14,714 nt of DNA from Kiritimatiellia bacterium. GTDB lineage: Bacteria > Verrucomicrobiota > Kiritimatiellia > RFP12 > UBA1067. The stretch covers positions 1 to 14,714 of the forward strand of contig JAFRBA010000134.1 of assembly GCA_017405115.1 (NCBI GenBank). The letters are read 5' to 3'. The position numbers were made by a program, and so were the translations under genes. The first letter of the stretch is position 1. Each line of letters opens with the position of its first letter. The notes beneath the pieces are model-generated. The model was not told where the DNA came from. It did not search any database and was given only the letters and a program-made list of their open reading frames with translations. Shown piece by piece: positions 1 to 7,670 of this stretch.

Positions 1-336
1 CACCCACATGCTGCGGTAGTGCGGATGTATGTGGCATCCACGGCGCCATCCAGCCCAGTGCATCGGCGGCGGCCGGTGGAAGGGCCGCGGCCCAGGATGC
101 ATGCCGAAGTGAGGGCCGGGACGATGCATGACCGGCCCCGGACGGAAGCCCGGACCAGGACCATGACGGAAACCAGGACCGGGGGCGGGACGAAAACCTG
201 GGCTAGGACGACAAAAGCCAGGGCCGCCAGGACGCGGTCCCATACCAGGACCTCCGTGGGGCCTCGCAAACGTAGTCCCCGCAAACGCTGCGCAAATAAC
301 GCCTGCAATCATCAGTTTTTTGGTCATTTTCTTCAT
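1..336 (-). CDS. Secreted Gly/Pro/Arg/His-rich protein, 5' part (runs off left edge)
   Basis: The frame is open from an ATG at 336 to the window edge (112 codons), so the 3' end is missing. A strong Shine-Dalgarno (AAGAGGAG) lies just upstream of the ATG. The protein begins MKKMTKKLMIAGVICAAFAG, a clear signal peptide with an Ala-x-Ala-like cleavage region near residue 24 (TTFA, then RPHGG). The mature part is almost entirely Gly, Pro, Arg, Phe and His, with a repeating G-P-G-F-R unit (about residues 48-70) and then a His/Trp/Met-rich stretch ending HYRSMWV. The composition suggests a disordered or cell-envelope protein, possibly metal-binding through its His residues, but no family is recognised and no function is assigned. 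It is transcribed away from the rest of the window. A complementary-looking C-terminal tail lies at the right edge (14579-14713). Confidence 0.75.
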   Translation of the reverse strand, partial: MKKMTKKLMIAGVICAAFAGTTFARPHGGPGMGPRPGGPGFCRPSPGFRPAPGPGFRHGPGPGFRPGPVMHRPGPHFGMHPGPRPFHRPPPMHWAGWRRGCHIHPHYRSMWV

Positions 337-365
337 TTTTATCTCCTCTTCCTTTTGTTTCCGCT

Positions 366-378
366 GGGGACAGTCCCC
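366..378. repeat. GGGGAC-A-GTCCCC palindrome (REP-like)
   Basis: A perfect 13-bp palindrome, six base pairs around a central A, lies in the leader of the left-edge gene, upstream of its ribosome binding site. Related GGGGACA/GGGTGTGTCCCC motifs occur at 484-512, 10342-10356, 10521-10535 and 11950-11978, all outside genes. This fits a dispersed REP-type palindrome. The rest of 337-552 shows no gene. Confidence 0.55.
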
Positions 379-483
379 CCGTTATGCACAAAGCAGCCGT
401 TTCGCGAGGGGCCTGGTTTTAGGGCGCGGGACTTGGCGGACTGGTCGCCTCATGCCCTGCCGAAGTGCGAAAAGACCCGTCTT

Positions 484-512
484 CCAAGGGTTTCGCGGGG
501 TCTGGCCCCGAC
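484..512. repeat. REP-like motif, partner of 11950-11978
   Basis: This 29-nt stretch (core GCGGGGTCTGGCCCC, a GGGG/CCCC stem) lies just beyond the 3' end of the GH123 gene. It aligns without gaps to 11950-11978, matching at 21 of the first 26 positions. Both copies sit beyond the end of a gene. It may form a small hairpin that limits transcription, but there is no T-run to make it a convincing intrinsic terminator. Confidence 0.45.
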
Positions 513-552
513 GGTTCAAGGTCTGTCCTCGCAAAGTTCCGGAGTTATTGGC

Positions 553-3500
553 CTAAAGGCATTTCGCCAGATCATCGATCCATACCGCCGTCGCTTCATC
601 GCTTGGATGGAGGCCGTCCGGGAAGAGCGAAAGCGGAAGTTTGGCGTTGATGTCGCGGAACAACACGGTGCGCCCATCGGCAATCTTCGCGTAGAGCGCG
701 TCTGAGGCCCGGTTGCGCAGATTGCTCCACGTACGACGACACGGGAACGAGGCGTAGATCAATATCTTCAGATCAGGACGGCGGCGGCGGATCGCCTCGA
801 CCAAACCACGCATCCCTTCCGCCATCTCCGCCGATGGACACCCTTGATTGTTCGTGCCGAGCATGAGCGCGACGGCTTTGGCCTTCACGGCATCGAGTTC
901 GCCGTTCTCCACGCGTCCAAGCGCCTCCTGAATCGTATCGTCGAATCCACTGACGGCCACCGCACCGGCCGCGGTCTCAAGCACGCGGAAGCCCGGCTTG
1001 CCGGCGGCGGGTTTCACCGCCACGCAGGTTTCGGGCCGTTTCTGCGGCGCGCCGCCGCCCAGACGTTCAATGGCGCGCGCAATCTTCTCGCGGTGCTCGC
1101 GCATGAACGACGGATCGGGCGAGAAGCTGCGTTCGTGCTTGAACACGCTCTCCGGCACCTTGAGGAGCGCATTGGCGGGATCGACCTTCTTGAGAAGCGC
1201 GAAGTATTCGTAATCCTCAATGCCGTCGCGGAGGATCTCAAGACGGTAGGACGAATTCGGTCCCTCCATCACCGGCTTGCGGCCCTTGACGTGCGGCGTC
1301 GCCACCGTGGCGACGGGCGGATAGACGAAGCGTCCGTCGCCGTTCCCCCATGTGCCGCCGCTGCCACTCCAGGACATCGCGTCCTCGTACGGATTCTGCG
1401 GGTGGACGGGATCGGGATACTTCGACCGGCTCGACCAGAACGAGGTCTCCCAGATGAGGACTCCCGTGATGTTCCGCGCCCACGTCATCCAGAGCCACGT
1501 GCGCAGTTCGCAGCCGGCGTGGTCGATGAACTCTGTGGGGTACGGCGCACGCGGACCGCAGCAGATGTACCACCAGAACTGGTCGCCACGCGCGCGCACA
1601 TCCTTGTAGTCCGGCGAGTAGATCGTGTCGAGACGCGGGTTCCAAAGGTTCACGCCCTCCCACAACTCCTTCTCCGGCGACTCGGTGAGCATACGGCGGA
1701 GTCCGGGCGCATGACGCTTGAGCGTGAGCATCCCGGCGTTCACCTGCTGGTACACGCTGCGCTGCGGCTCGTCGAACCAATAGACGTAGGAGCGCTCCAG
1801 CCACCCCTTCTCGCGCAAATGCCGCTCGATGCCACCGAGATACTTCGCCATAACGGTATGGTAGAGCGCGTTCGTCTGGTCCACCCCGCACATCTTGCCG
1901 AGCGCGAAGCCCTTCTGGAACCCGTGGCCGAGTCCACTCACCGGAATCCGGGAGGTGTTGAAGTGGAATCGCCCGAACATCTCGGCATGGGCATCGTCGA
2001 ACGCCTCCCAGTCGAACACCGGCTCCGCATGCGCGGGATCCTTGGCGTTCTCCCATTTCATCTTGATATCTTCGCCCCAGTGGTAGATGGAGATGTGGTG
2101 GTCGGCCAGCATCTGCACATACTTTTCGAGAATCACGTTGTGCTCCTGCGAACCAGGCTTCACGGCATGGAAGTCGGCGACGCGTCTCGGCGAGAAGCCG
2201 AACGCCGTCTCGCACGACATGCAGTCGGGCAGGTCGAAACCGAACGCCTCCACCTCGAACGGCACGGGGATAAGTTCCTTCTGACCGCCCGCATACACGA
2301 GGCTCACCTGCAATTCGCCCCTGTAGGTGCCCTTCGGCAAACCTTTCGGCGTCTTCACCGTGATCCAGAACGGCTGGTTCGCGCCCGCCGCCACCGGAAA
2401 CGCCGCCTCGTCCTGCGGCAGGAGCGGATCCGGCCAGTCGCCGCGCGCGCCGGTCTCGTCCGTCGGCACGGACACCTTCACGTAACCGAGCCGATCAATC
2501 CTCACGCACGAGGACGGCAGGCGCGCCTTCTCGATCATCCCAAACCGCTTCAGGACGAGGTCTCCAGACGCGACGCGCACGTTGACGGCCTCCTCGCGCG
2601 GCGTCACCACGAGCTGCACGCTCTCGGCCTCGTTCCCGGCGAGAGACACCTTGAGCGCCTTCGCGGCCGCGGTAGGCGGCGGCGTCTGCCGGAAGACTTT
2701 CACGTCCGCGACGGACCCCCACACGACGGATCCGCCGGAGACGCACAGCCGCTGCGCGTTCGCGGGACTGATCGTCTCGGCGAACACCGGCGCCTTCACC
2801 TCGCCGTAGAACGCCCCCGTCGCCGCATCGCTGTAACGCGTGGAACCGTAGTATTGTGCGGCAGGACCGTCAACCTGTCCTTCGAACGCATAGTGGCTCA
2901 CCTGTAGCGACGATTTCGCCCCGCCCCTGAGGCGCACGAACAGCCGCTTCGCCGGGAACAGACCGGTCGGCAGCGCGAAGTCGGCCGAGCACTTGTTTGT
3001 GATCGTCACCAGCTCCGTCCAACCGGTTCCGTCCAACGACACCTCCACGTACATCGGTCCCTTCCCCGGGAAGTAGGCGCTCACCACCGAGACCATGCCG
3101 CGCAGGAACGTGCGTCCCTCCAGCTCATGGCGATACACCACCTCGCTGTCCGCGTTTATGTTCCAGTGGTTCGAGTTGAAGGACGCTTTTCTGTACAGCA
3201 GCAACGGACGGGAGTGGTTGCGCGAGAACCCCTGCATCGCCGTGTCGAAGTGATACACGTTCCCGAGGATGGATTCGCCATGCCCGAGCGTGATCCCGTC
3301 GCGCACGGCGTATTCCGCGCGTAGTTCGTGGAACTTCATATCCTTGAAGGAGAAGTCGCCCTTCCCGTGGTAGTGCCCAACGTGAAAGACCTCATCGAAC
3401 TCCTTCCCGGCGGCATCCGGCGTCTGGTACGCATGCTTGTACTCGTACCATCCCGCGTCTGGGCCACGGCGATCCACGTTCACCGTTGCGGAGCCGGCGA

Positions 3501-3717
3501 GCATCACTCCGCTGCCAACCTCGCGGCCCCGGTACTCGAAGCCATACAGCGCACCGGTCTTCGCCTTGTACGCACCGGACTTCCGGCTGATCACGTCGCC
3601 CGTGCCGTCGCCGGACATTTCGACTACGCCGGCGGACGCATCCTTGAACGCGATATCCACCGCCGCCACGGGCAACGCCATTGCCGCCGCCAACCCGAAA
3701 ACGAATCCCCTATGCAT
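553..3717 (-). CDS. Secreted GH123-like (DUF4091) glycosidase with truncated SGNH tail
   Basis: A 1054-aa exported protein. The start at 3717 was chosen because GGAGG sits 6 nt upstream and the protein then begins with a signal peptide (MHRGFVFGLAAAMALPVAA); the longer upstream frame has no leader. Order: a beta-rich N-terminal region (about 20-340), a GH123_N-like linker domain (about 360-505), a catalytic barrel with the WFDEP motif (adjacent D649 and E650, the Asp-Glu pair used by GH123 in substrate-assisted catalysis), and the DUF4091 hallmark RLEILRDGIEDYEYFALL (about 819-836). Known GH123 members are beta-N-acetylgalactosaminidases, so GalNAc release from host glycans is the likely role. 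Residues about 909-1054 are SGNH-esterase-like: GTNN (954-957) and DGLH (D1034, H1037) are present, but the GDS block with the nucleophile Ser is missing. The gene is divergent from the AraC regulator and may share its control. The substrate is inferred from the family. Confidence 0.85.
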   Translation of the reverse strand: MHRGFVFGLAAAMALPVAAVDIAFKDASAGVVEMSGDGTGDVISRKSGAYKAKTGALYGFEYRGREVGSGVMLAGSATVNVDRRGPDAGWYEYKHAYQTPDAAGKEFDEVFHVGHYHGKGDFSFKDMKFHELRAEYAVRDGITLGHGESILGNVYHFDTAMQGFSRNHSRPLLLYRKASFNSNHWNINADSEVVYRHELEGRTFLRGMVSVVSAYFPGKGPMYVEVSLDGTGWTELVTITNKCSADFALPTGLFPAKRLFVRLRGGAKSSLQVSHYAFEGQVDGPAAQYYGSTRYSDAATGAFYGEVKAPVFAETISPANAQRLCVSGGSVVWGSVADVKVFRQTPPPTAAAKALKVSLAGNEAESVQLVVTPREEAVNVRVASGDLVLKRFGMIEKARLPSSCVRIDRLGYVKVSVPTDETGARGDWPDPLLPQDEAAFPVAAGANQPFWITVKTPKGLPKGTYRGELQVSLVYAGGQKELIPVPFEVEAFGFDLPDCMSCETAFGFSPRRVADFHAVKPGSQEHNVILEKYVQMLADHHISIYHWGEDIKMKWENAKDPAHAEPVFDWEAFDDAHAEMFGRFHFNTSRIPVSGLGHGFQKGFALGKMCGVDQTNALYHTVMAKYLGGIERHLREKGWLERSYVYWFDEPQRSVYQQVNAGMLTLKRHAPGLRRMLTESPEKELWEGVNLWNPRLDTIYSPDYKDVRARGDQFWWYICCGPRAPYPTEFIDHAGCELRTWLWMTWARNITGVLIWETSFWSSRSKYPDPVHPQNPYEDAMSWSGSGGTWGNGDGRFVYPPVATVATPHVKGRKPVMEGPNSSYRLEILRDGIEDYEYFALLKKVDPANALLKVPESVFKHERSFSPDPSFMREHREKIARAIERLGGGAPQKRPETCVAVKPAAGKPGFRVLETAAGAVAVSGFDDTIQEALGRVENGELDAVKAKAVALMLGTNNQGCPSAEMAEGMRGLVEAIRRRRPDLKILIYASFPCRRTWSNLRNRASDALYAKIADGRTVLFRDINAKLPLSLFPDGLHPSDEATAVWIDDLAKCL

Positions 3718-3767
3718 CTGTATCCTCCCCGGCCGTGTACAGGGCATCGGCATGGTCCTGGGTGATC

Positions 3768-3833
3768 TCAATGCATGCGGCAAAAGCCGCGCACGCCACA
3801 CGCGGCGAAGGCAAGGACAAGCATCATTTTCAT
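3768..3833 (-). CDS. Possible leaderless 21-aa upstream ORF of the GH123 gene
   Basis: The ATG at 3833 lies exactly 7 nt after a TATAAT box (3846-3841), where transcription would be expected to start, so it could be translated as a leaderless message. It encodes a short hydrophobic peptide beginning MKMMLVLAFAACGV and ends with TGA 50 nt before the GH123 start. It may be a regulatory upstream ORF, a remnant of an older signal peptide, or chance. No homologue is recognised. Confidence 0.25.
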   Translation of the reverse strand: MKMMLVLAFAACGVRGFCRMH

Positions 3834-3840
3834 GCCGTAT

Positions 3841-3849
3841 ATTATACCA
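3841..3849 (-). promoter_or_regulatory. Extended -10 promoter for GH123 gene
   Basis: On the minus strand the sequence reads TGGTATAAT, a consensus -10 with the TGn extension. No good -35 is visible 17 nt upstream, which is tolerated by extended -10 promoters. Transcription would begin near 3834, giving a leader of about 117 nt before the GH123 ATG. Confidence 0.6.
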
Positions 3850-3868
3850 CAAAACGGCGAGCTGTTGG

Positions 3869-3897
3869 TTGTGTTGCGCTTCGGCTTTTGATATAAT
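3869..3897 (+). promoter_or_regulatory. Promoter of the AraC-family regulator
   Basis: TTGTGT at 3869-3874 and TATAAT at 3892-3897 are separated by 17 nt, and a TGA extension precedes the -10. It points away from the GH123 promoter with only about 45 bp between the two -10 boxes, so a regulator bound here could control both directions. Confidence 0.6.
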
Positions 3898-3927
3898 TGC
3901 CTAGCTTTCAATGATGAAGGTGTGCGC

Positions 3928-4824
3928 ATGAAGAGAAGTCACAATATTGAGCAATCCGGGGTGCAATCGGTTGCGAGTTCGGATGAGTTCAGGCCGAGGG
4001 CACCAAGATACAAGGTCAAGATATTTGATCTTAGAAAGTTTGGGCTTCCATATATTCCAGTCGTAGGACAGACTGTCTCTCAAAGTGTGGCCATGGCCTC
4101 GCCTTGGCACGTTCACGAGAACTGTATTGAATTCATACATTGCACCGCAGGGGCGTGCGAGTATGAAAGCGACGGACAAAGATATCATTTGTCGCCGGGC
4201 ATGATGTTCGTCTCGCGACCGCATGAAGCGCATAGACAACTGGATTGTCCAAAGGGCTATACTACGTTCTATATGCTTTTCAGGCCATCAGCAAACAAGA
4301 ACATCCGCTGGTTTGCGGACGAGTTTGCTAGGTTACCACGTTTCTTTTTCTGCAATCGTTCAATGGCTGCACGGTTCGTGAAACTTCTCGCTTTGATTGA
4401 AAGAGAAGACTTCACTCAGGGGATGTGCATGCGCATACAGATGTCAATCTGGGAACTTTGGTTTGAGATACTTGATTCGGCATCTCTGTCAATCAAGCAA
4501 AAAGTTCCGGAAGCCTTTGGAGAGATTGCAGAGCGGATGCGGAGTCACCCCGAACGCGATTATCCTCTTGACAAGATTGTTGCAGAGACAGGTGTGTCAA
4601 AAGTATCGTTCATTTCGTTGTTTAAGACGGCGCATGGGTTTACGCCTCACACCTACCTTCTGCATTGTCGAATTGAAGAGGCGAAGCGTCTTCTTGAAGA
4701 TGGATTCTCGGTAAATGCAATTGCTGACAGATTCGGTTTTCACTCAGCGCTGCATTTCTCTCGCACATTCAGGAATTTCGTCGGCATAACTCCAAAGAAA
4801 TGGACGGCTAGTAAAAGAGCATAA
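3928..4824 (+). CDS. AraC-family transcriptional regulator (cupin plus HTH)
   Basis: A 298-aa protein. The ATG at 3928 has AAGG about 8 nt upstream; a six-codon ORF (3911-3931, MMKVCA) overlaps it through ATGA, so translation may be coupled. Residues about 45-110 look like an AraC-type cupin sensor (HVHENC near the first strands, then a PGMMFVSRPHEAH motif). Residues about 195-298 form the double helix-turn-helix of the AraC family, with the typical second-helix pattern VNAIADRFGFHSALHFSRTF and the ending GITPKKW. It lies between the divergent GH123 gene and the sialidase operon and is the obvious candidate for their local regulator, probably responding to a sugar. The gene is visibly richer in A+T than the GH123 gene and uses different codons, which may reflect separate acquisition. 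The ligand is unknown. Confidence 0.85.
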   Translation: MKRSHNIEQSGVQSVASSDEFRPRAPRYKVKIFDLRKFGLPYIPVVGQTVSQSVAMASPWHVHENCIEFIHCTAGACEYESDGQRYHLSPGMMFVSRPHEAHRQLDCPKGYTTFYMLFRPSANKNIRWFADEFARLPRFFFCNRSMAARFVKLLALIEREDFTQGMCMRIQMSIWELWFEILDSASLSIKQKVPEAFGEIAERMRSHPERDYPLDKIVAETGVSKVSFISLFKTAHGFTPHTYLLHCRIEEAKRLLEDGFSVNAIADRFGFHSALHFSRTFRNFVGITPKKWTASKRA

Positions 4825-4843
4825 AATTTTTTATTAAATTTTT
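4823..4843 (+). terminator. Weak AT-only hairpin after the AraC gene
   Basis: AAAATTT (4823-4829) can pair with AAATTTT (4836-4842) across a 6-nt loop, directly at the stop codon. The stem has no G-C pair, so it is a weak candidate. It separates the regulator from the next promoter. Confidence 0.3.
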
Positions 4844-4846
4844 GCC

Positions 4847-4874
4847 TTGTCTCATTCTTCTCCTATGATATAAT
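4847..4874 (+). promoter_or_regulatory. Promoter of the sialidase operon
   Basis: TTGTCT (4847-4852) and TATAAT (4869-4874) are spaced 16 nt, with a TGA extension before the -10. The nine bases TGATATAAT are identical to the -10 region of the AraC gene (3889-3897). It would start transcription near 4881, about 23 nt before the sialidase ATG. Confidence 0.65.
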
Positions 4875-4903
4875 TCCGCTTGTCAAAAGATAAGGAAATA
4901 ACC

Positions 4904-6073
4904 ATGGACAAGAAGAAGAGACAACCAGTGAGAAAAATGGTGACAACTGCGTTCGTATTCGCGGTAGTCATTGCTTCTGCTTTCGCCGATCCTGCGCCGG
5001 GGGTGAAGGTTGTTCTGGACCTGATGCCTGGCGTAAACAATCCGCGTAACAGCGAGGGCGCGTTCGTGCCGCTCACGGACGGACGCATCCTGTTTGCCTA
5101 TTCGCGGTACTACGGCACATCCAAATCAGACGATGCGACGGCCGACATCGCCGCGCGTTATTCCTGCGACAAGGGCGCGACCTGGATGGACAAAGACGAG
5201 ATCATCGTAAAGAACCACGGCGGCATGAACGTGATGAGCGTGAGCCTCTTGCGTCTCCAGTCCGGAGAGATTGCACTTTTCTATCTTCTCAAGAACAGCA
5301 CAAGCGACTGTCGCCCCGTGATGCGCCGTTCGTTTGACGAGGGCAAGACATGGAGTGAACCAACGATGTGCATCACGGACGAGATTGCCTATTATGTCCT
5401 AAACAATGACCGGGTGATTCAACTGAAGGACGGTCGGATTCTCTTTGCCGTATCGAAGCACACATTTCCTGGCGGTAAGTTTGACGGAAAGGGCGTGGTG
5501 ACGACGTATTCGTCTGATGACAACGGAAAGACGTGGCGTCGCGGGAAGTCGATGCTAGATGTTGTGTCGCCGAGCGGAAGGAAGTATGCCGCGCAGGAGC
5601 CGGGCGTGGTGGAGTTGAAGGACGGAAGCGTTCTCCTTTGGATTCGTACCAATGCCGGCAGTCAGTTCATGAGCCGCTCGACCGACCGCGGCGAGACGTG
5701 GTCCGCGCCCCAGCCTTCGTGGCTGCGCGCGCCGCTTTCGCCGGCCACCCTCAAGCGTCTGCCGACAGGCGACCTGCTGGCTGTGTGGAACGACCATGAA
5801 TCGCGTTTCGATCTGAAGCGCAAGGACGGATGGGACGGCAAGCGTACGCCACTGTCCGCTGCGATCTCCAGCGATGAAGGGAAAACGTGGCATGGCGCGA
5901 AGATGATCGAAAGCGATCCAAAGGGGCATTTCTGCTACATCGCCGTTCAGCCGCTTGACGACGAAACGGTACTGCTCGGCTATTGCGCCTACAGAGGCCT
6001 CGGACACACGCGGCTCGTCAAAGTGCCGCTTAAATGGTTCTACGAAACAACGAAAGGGATAACACAAAGATGA
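4904..6073 (+). CDS. Exported Asp-box (BNR) sialidase-like glycosidase
   Basis: A 389-aa protein. The ATG at 4904 is preferred because AAGGA lies upstream and a basic n-region plus hydrophobic core follows (MVTTAFVFAVVIASAFA, cleavage before DPAPG); an earlier TTG lies too close to the predicted transcript start. Five Asp-boxes of the S-x-D-x-G-x-T-W type are visible around D89, D145, D205, D261 and D324, the hallmark of six-bladed sialidase propellers. The N-terminus carries an NNPRNSEGAFVPLTDGR motif typical of a bacterial sialidase subfamily found next to dihydrodipicolinate-synthase-like genes. The likely reaction is removal of terminal sialic acids from host glycans outside the cell. The full catalytic set was not assigned, so activity on a related sugar is possible. 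It is the first gene of the operon and overlaps the next by ATGA. Confidence 0.8.
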   Translation: MDKKKRQPVRKMVTTAFVFAVVIASAFADPAPGVKVVLDLMPGVNNPRNSEGAFVPLTDGRILFAYSRYYGTSKSDDATADIAARYSCDKGATWMDKDEIIVKNHGGMNVMSVSLLRLQSGEIALFYLLKNSTSDCRPVMRRSFDEGKTWSEPTMCITDEIAYYVLNNDRVIQLKDGRILFAVSKHTFPGGKFDGKGVVTTYSSDDNGKTWRRGKSMLDVVSPSGRKYAAQEPGVVELKDGSVLLWIRTNAGSQFMSRSTDRGETWSAPQPSWLRAPLSPATLKRLPTGDLLAVWNDHESRFDLKRKDGWDGKRTPLSAAISSDEGKTWHGAKMIESDPKGHFCYIAVQPLDDETVLLGYCAYRGLGHTRLVKVPLKWFYETTKGITQR

Positions 6074-7119
6074 ACAGGAGAGATTTCCTGAAGACGGCTA
6101 CGGCTGTGTCGATTGGTGCGGTGGTGGGCGGCAATGTTGGTGGTGGAGTGAAGCAGGCTGCGAATTTGCCGGTTCCAAGTGGGGGAATGTTTGAGGGGAT
6201 GTCGGGGGCGTGGGCGGCGATGTATACGCCGTTCGTGCGCGACACGCGCATCGACGCACCTGTCAACTATGATATCATTCCGAAGATGATAGAGTATTTC
6301 ATTGCGAAGGGACTGACGGGACTGTATCTAACCGGCTCCACTGGCGAAGGTTTTCTTCTTTCGCACGACGAGCGTGTGCGCATCTACAGGACGGTCGTGG
6401 AGACGGCGAAAGGGCGGCTCAAGGTCATTGCGCACATCGGGTGCTTCTCCACAGCGGACTCGGTGAAGCTCGCGAAGGCCGCCGCCGATGCAGGGGTCGA
6501 TTGGGTGAGTTCTGTTGCGCCGGTCTATTTCGGCCAGTCATTCAAGGCCGCCTACGACCACTACAAGATCGTGTCGGAGGCGACGGATCTGCCGTTTCTC
6601 GTCTATTCGGTGGGCGCGAAGATCGTGCCCTCCGATGCGTTCGAGATCATGAAGCTCAAGAACGTCCACGGCATGAAGTACACAGGCCGCGACTACTACG
6701 ATTTTGGCGTCATGTGCCGCAAACTCGAAGCCATGGGCAAGTCCGCCGTGTATTTTGCCGGAGCCGATGAACAGGTGCTGAACGGTTACGTCACGGGACG
6801 CTTCTCTGGCTGCATCGGCACGACCGACAACATGATCCCTGCGCTCTTCGTGAAGATCAGTGAGCTGGCCGCACGAAACGACTTCGCGGCGGCGGCAAAG
6901 GAACAGGAGAAGGTGTGCCGGTTCATCGAACTGCTCTCCACGGGAGGCAACTCGTCTCTGTGGAAGTCCGCCATGCGCTACATCGGACTCGACTGCGGCT
7001 ACTGCCGCCGACCGAAAGGCGTCCCCTACACGGAAGCTGAATACGATGCGCTCTGCGCGAAGTTTGCCGTGTTGGGCGACGCTGTTATCCGAAGGGATGA
7101 TGCTTTGCTGGTTGGTTGA
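6070..7119 (+). CDS. Tat-exported N-acetylneuraminate lyase / DHDPS-family aldolase
   Basis: A 349-aa protein; the start overlaps the sialidase stop (ATGA), implying translational coupling. It begins MNRRDFLKTATAVSIGAVV, a twin-arginine leader. Residues from about 45 form a TIM-barrel aldolase of the DHDPS/NAL family: GSTGEG (89-94) is the substrate carboxylate-binding loop, Y179 sits in VYSVGA, and K203 in GMKYTG is the Schiff-base lysine. The GMKYT context resembles N-acetylneuraminate lyase more than DHDPS. The expected reaction is cleavage of sialic acid to N-acetylmannosamine and pyruvate. The mature length of about 300 aa is normal. The odd point is the Tat leader, since characterised NanA proteins are cytoplasmic. 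Activity on another 2-keto-3-deoxy acid cannot be excluded from sequence. Confidence 0.8.
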   Translation: MNRRDFLKTATAVSIGAVVGGNVGGGVKQAANLPVPSGGMFEGMSGAWAAMYTPFVRDTRIDAPVNYDIIPKMIEYFIAKGLTGLYLTGSTGEGFLLSHDERVRIYRTVVETAKGRLKVIAHIGCFSTADSVKLAKAAADAGVDWVSSVAPVYFGQSFKAAYDHYKIVSEATDLPFLVYSVGAKIVPSDAFEIMKLKNVHGMKYTGRDYYDFGVMCRKLEAMGKSAVYFAGADEQVLNGYVTGRFSGCIGTTDNMIPALFVKISELAARNDFAAAAKEQEKVCRFIELLSTGGNSSLWKSAMRYIGLDCGYCRRPKGVPYTEAEYDALCAKFAVLGDAVIRRDDALLVG

Positions 7120-7130
7120 AAGGACTGGGG

Positions 7131-7670
7131 ATGAACAGAAGAGATTTCTTGAAAGACACCGCCTGTACGGGGTGTCTGGGCTTGCTGGGGGGCTGTGCGC
7201 TCTTCCGGGATGATTTGTATTACCGCTTCGGCGGCAATGTACACCGTGATTTCCATGCGTCGATCCTTGACGGCTACAACTACATAAAGGACAACTACGG
7301 CATGGAGGCCGTTCGCGAGGTGCTGGGCAATGTCGCGCGAGGCGTTCAGCGGTCGATGCATGAGAAACTGAAACGCGGCGATGCGTCGGAGCTGCTTGAA
7401 CATTGGCGTTATTACATGGAACGCGAAGGCGGCAGGGAATGTTTCACGCTTGCGGAAACGGAGGATGGCGGTGCTGTGTTTGAGGTTAAGGCGTGTCCAG
7501 CGCGTGACTATCTCGTCAAGCGTGGCGTCAAAGGCGGCGAAGGGCTCTGCGAACTGACGCGCATCTTCAACGAGGAGCTTGTGAAGGATACGCTGTTCAC
7601 GCTCGAAACGGTATTGACGGCGGAAGGTTCATGCCGGCAGACTCTCAAAAAGAAAGGAGGTGTCGCATGA
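7131..7670 (+). CDS. Tat-type lipoprotein, possible ATC-hydrolase-like family
   Basis: A 179-aa protein. The ATG at 7131 follows AAAGGA by 6 nt and lies 11 nt after the aldolase stop. The N-terminus MNRRDFLKDTACTGCLG combines a twin-arginine motif with a lipobox-like LGGC (C22), so it may be an exported lipoprotein. The remainder is alpha-helical with a C-terminal pattern of CPARDYL (C122), C140 followed by an acidic helix, and GSC (C168) in a final strand. This resembles the L-2-amino-thiazoline-4-carboxylic acid hydrolase family fold, but that call is tentative. The first two of these cysteines have the same spacing (18 residues) in the N-terminal domain of the next gene, and the third is close (28 against 30), so the two look paralogous. 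Its role beside sialic acid enzymes is unknown. The stop overlaps the next start (ATGA). Confidence 0.65.
   Translation: MNRRDFLKDTACTGCLGLLGGCALFRDDLYYRFGGNVHRDFHASILDGYNYIKDNYGMEAVREVLGNVARGVQRSMHEKLKRGDASELLEHWRYYMEREGGRECFTLAETEDGGAVFEVKACPARDYLVKRGVKGGEGLCELTRIFNEELVKDTLFTLETVLTAEGSCRQTLKKKGGVA

Noticed and set aside
19..705. Plus-strand ORF of 228 codons at the left end
   Set aside because: It is antisense to a signal-peptide gene and crosses the intergenic region. Its Arg/Thr-rich start mirrors the Gly/Pro/Arg repeat of the true gene.
1238..2215. Minus-strand ORF of 325 codons inside the GH123 gene
   Set aside because: It is a shifted frame of the same gene with Arg/Ala-rich composition and no motif.
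844..2907. Long plus-strand ORF of 687 codons
   Set aside because: It lies antisense to the GH123 gene. Its Arg/His/Leu-rich text is a typical shadow of a high-GC gene, and the minus frame has clear domain motifs and a ribosome binding site.
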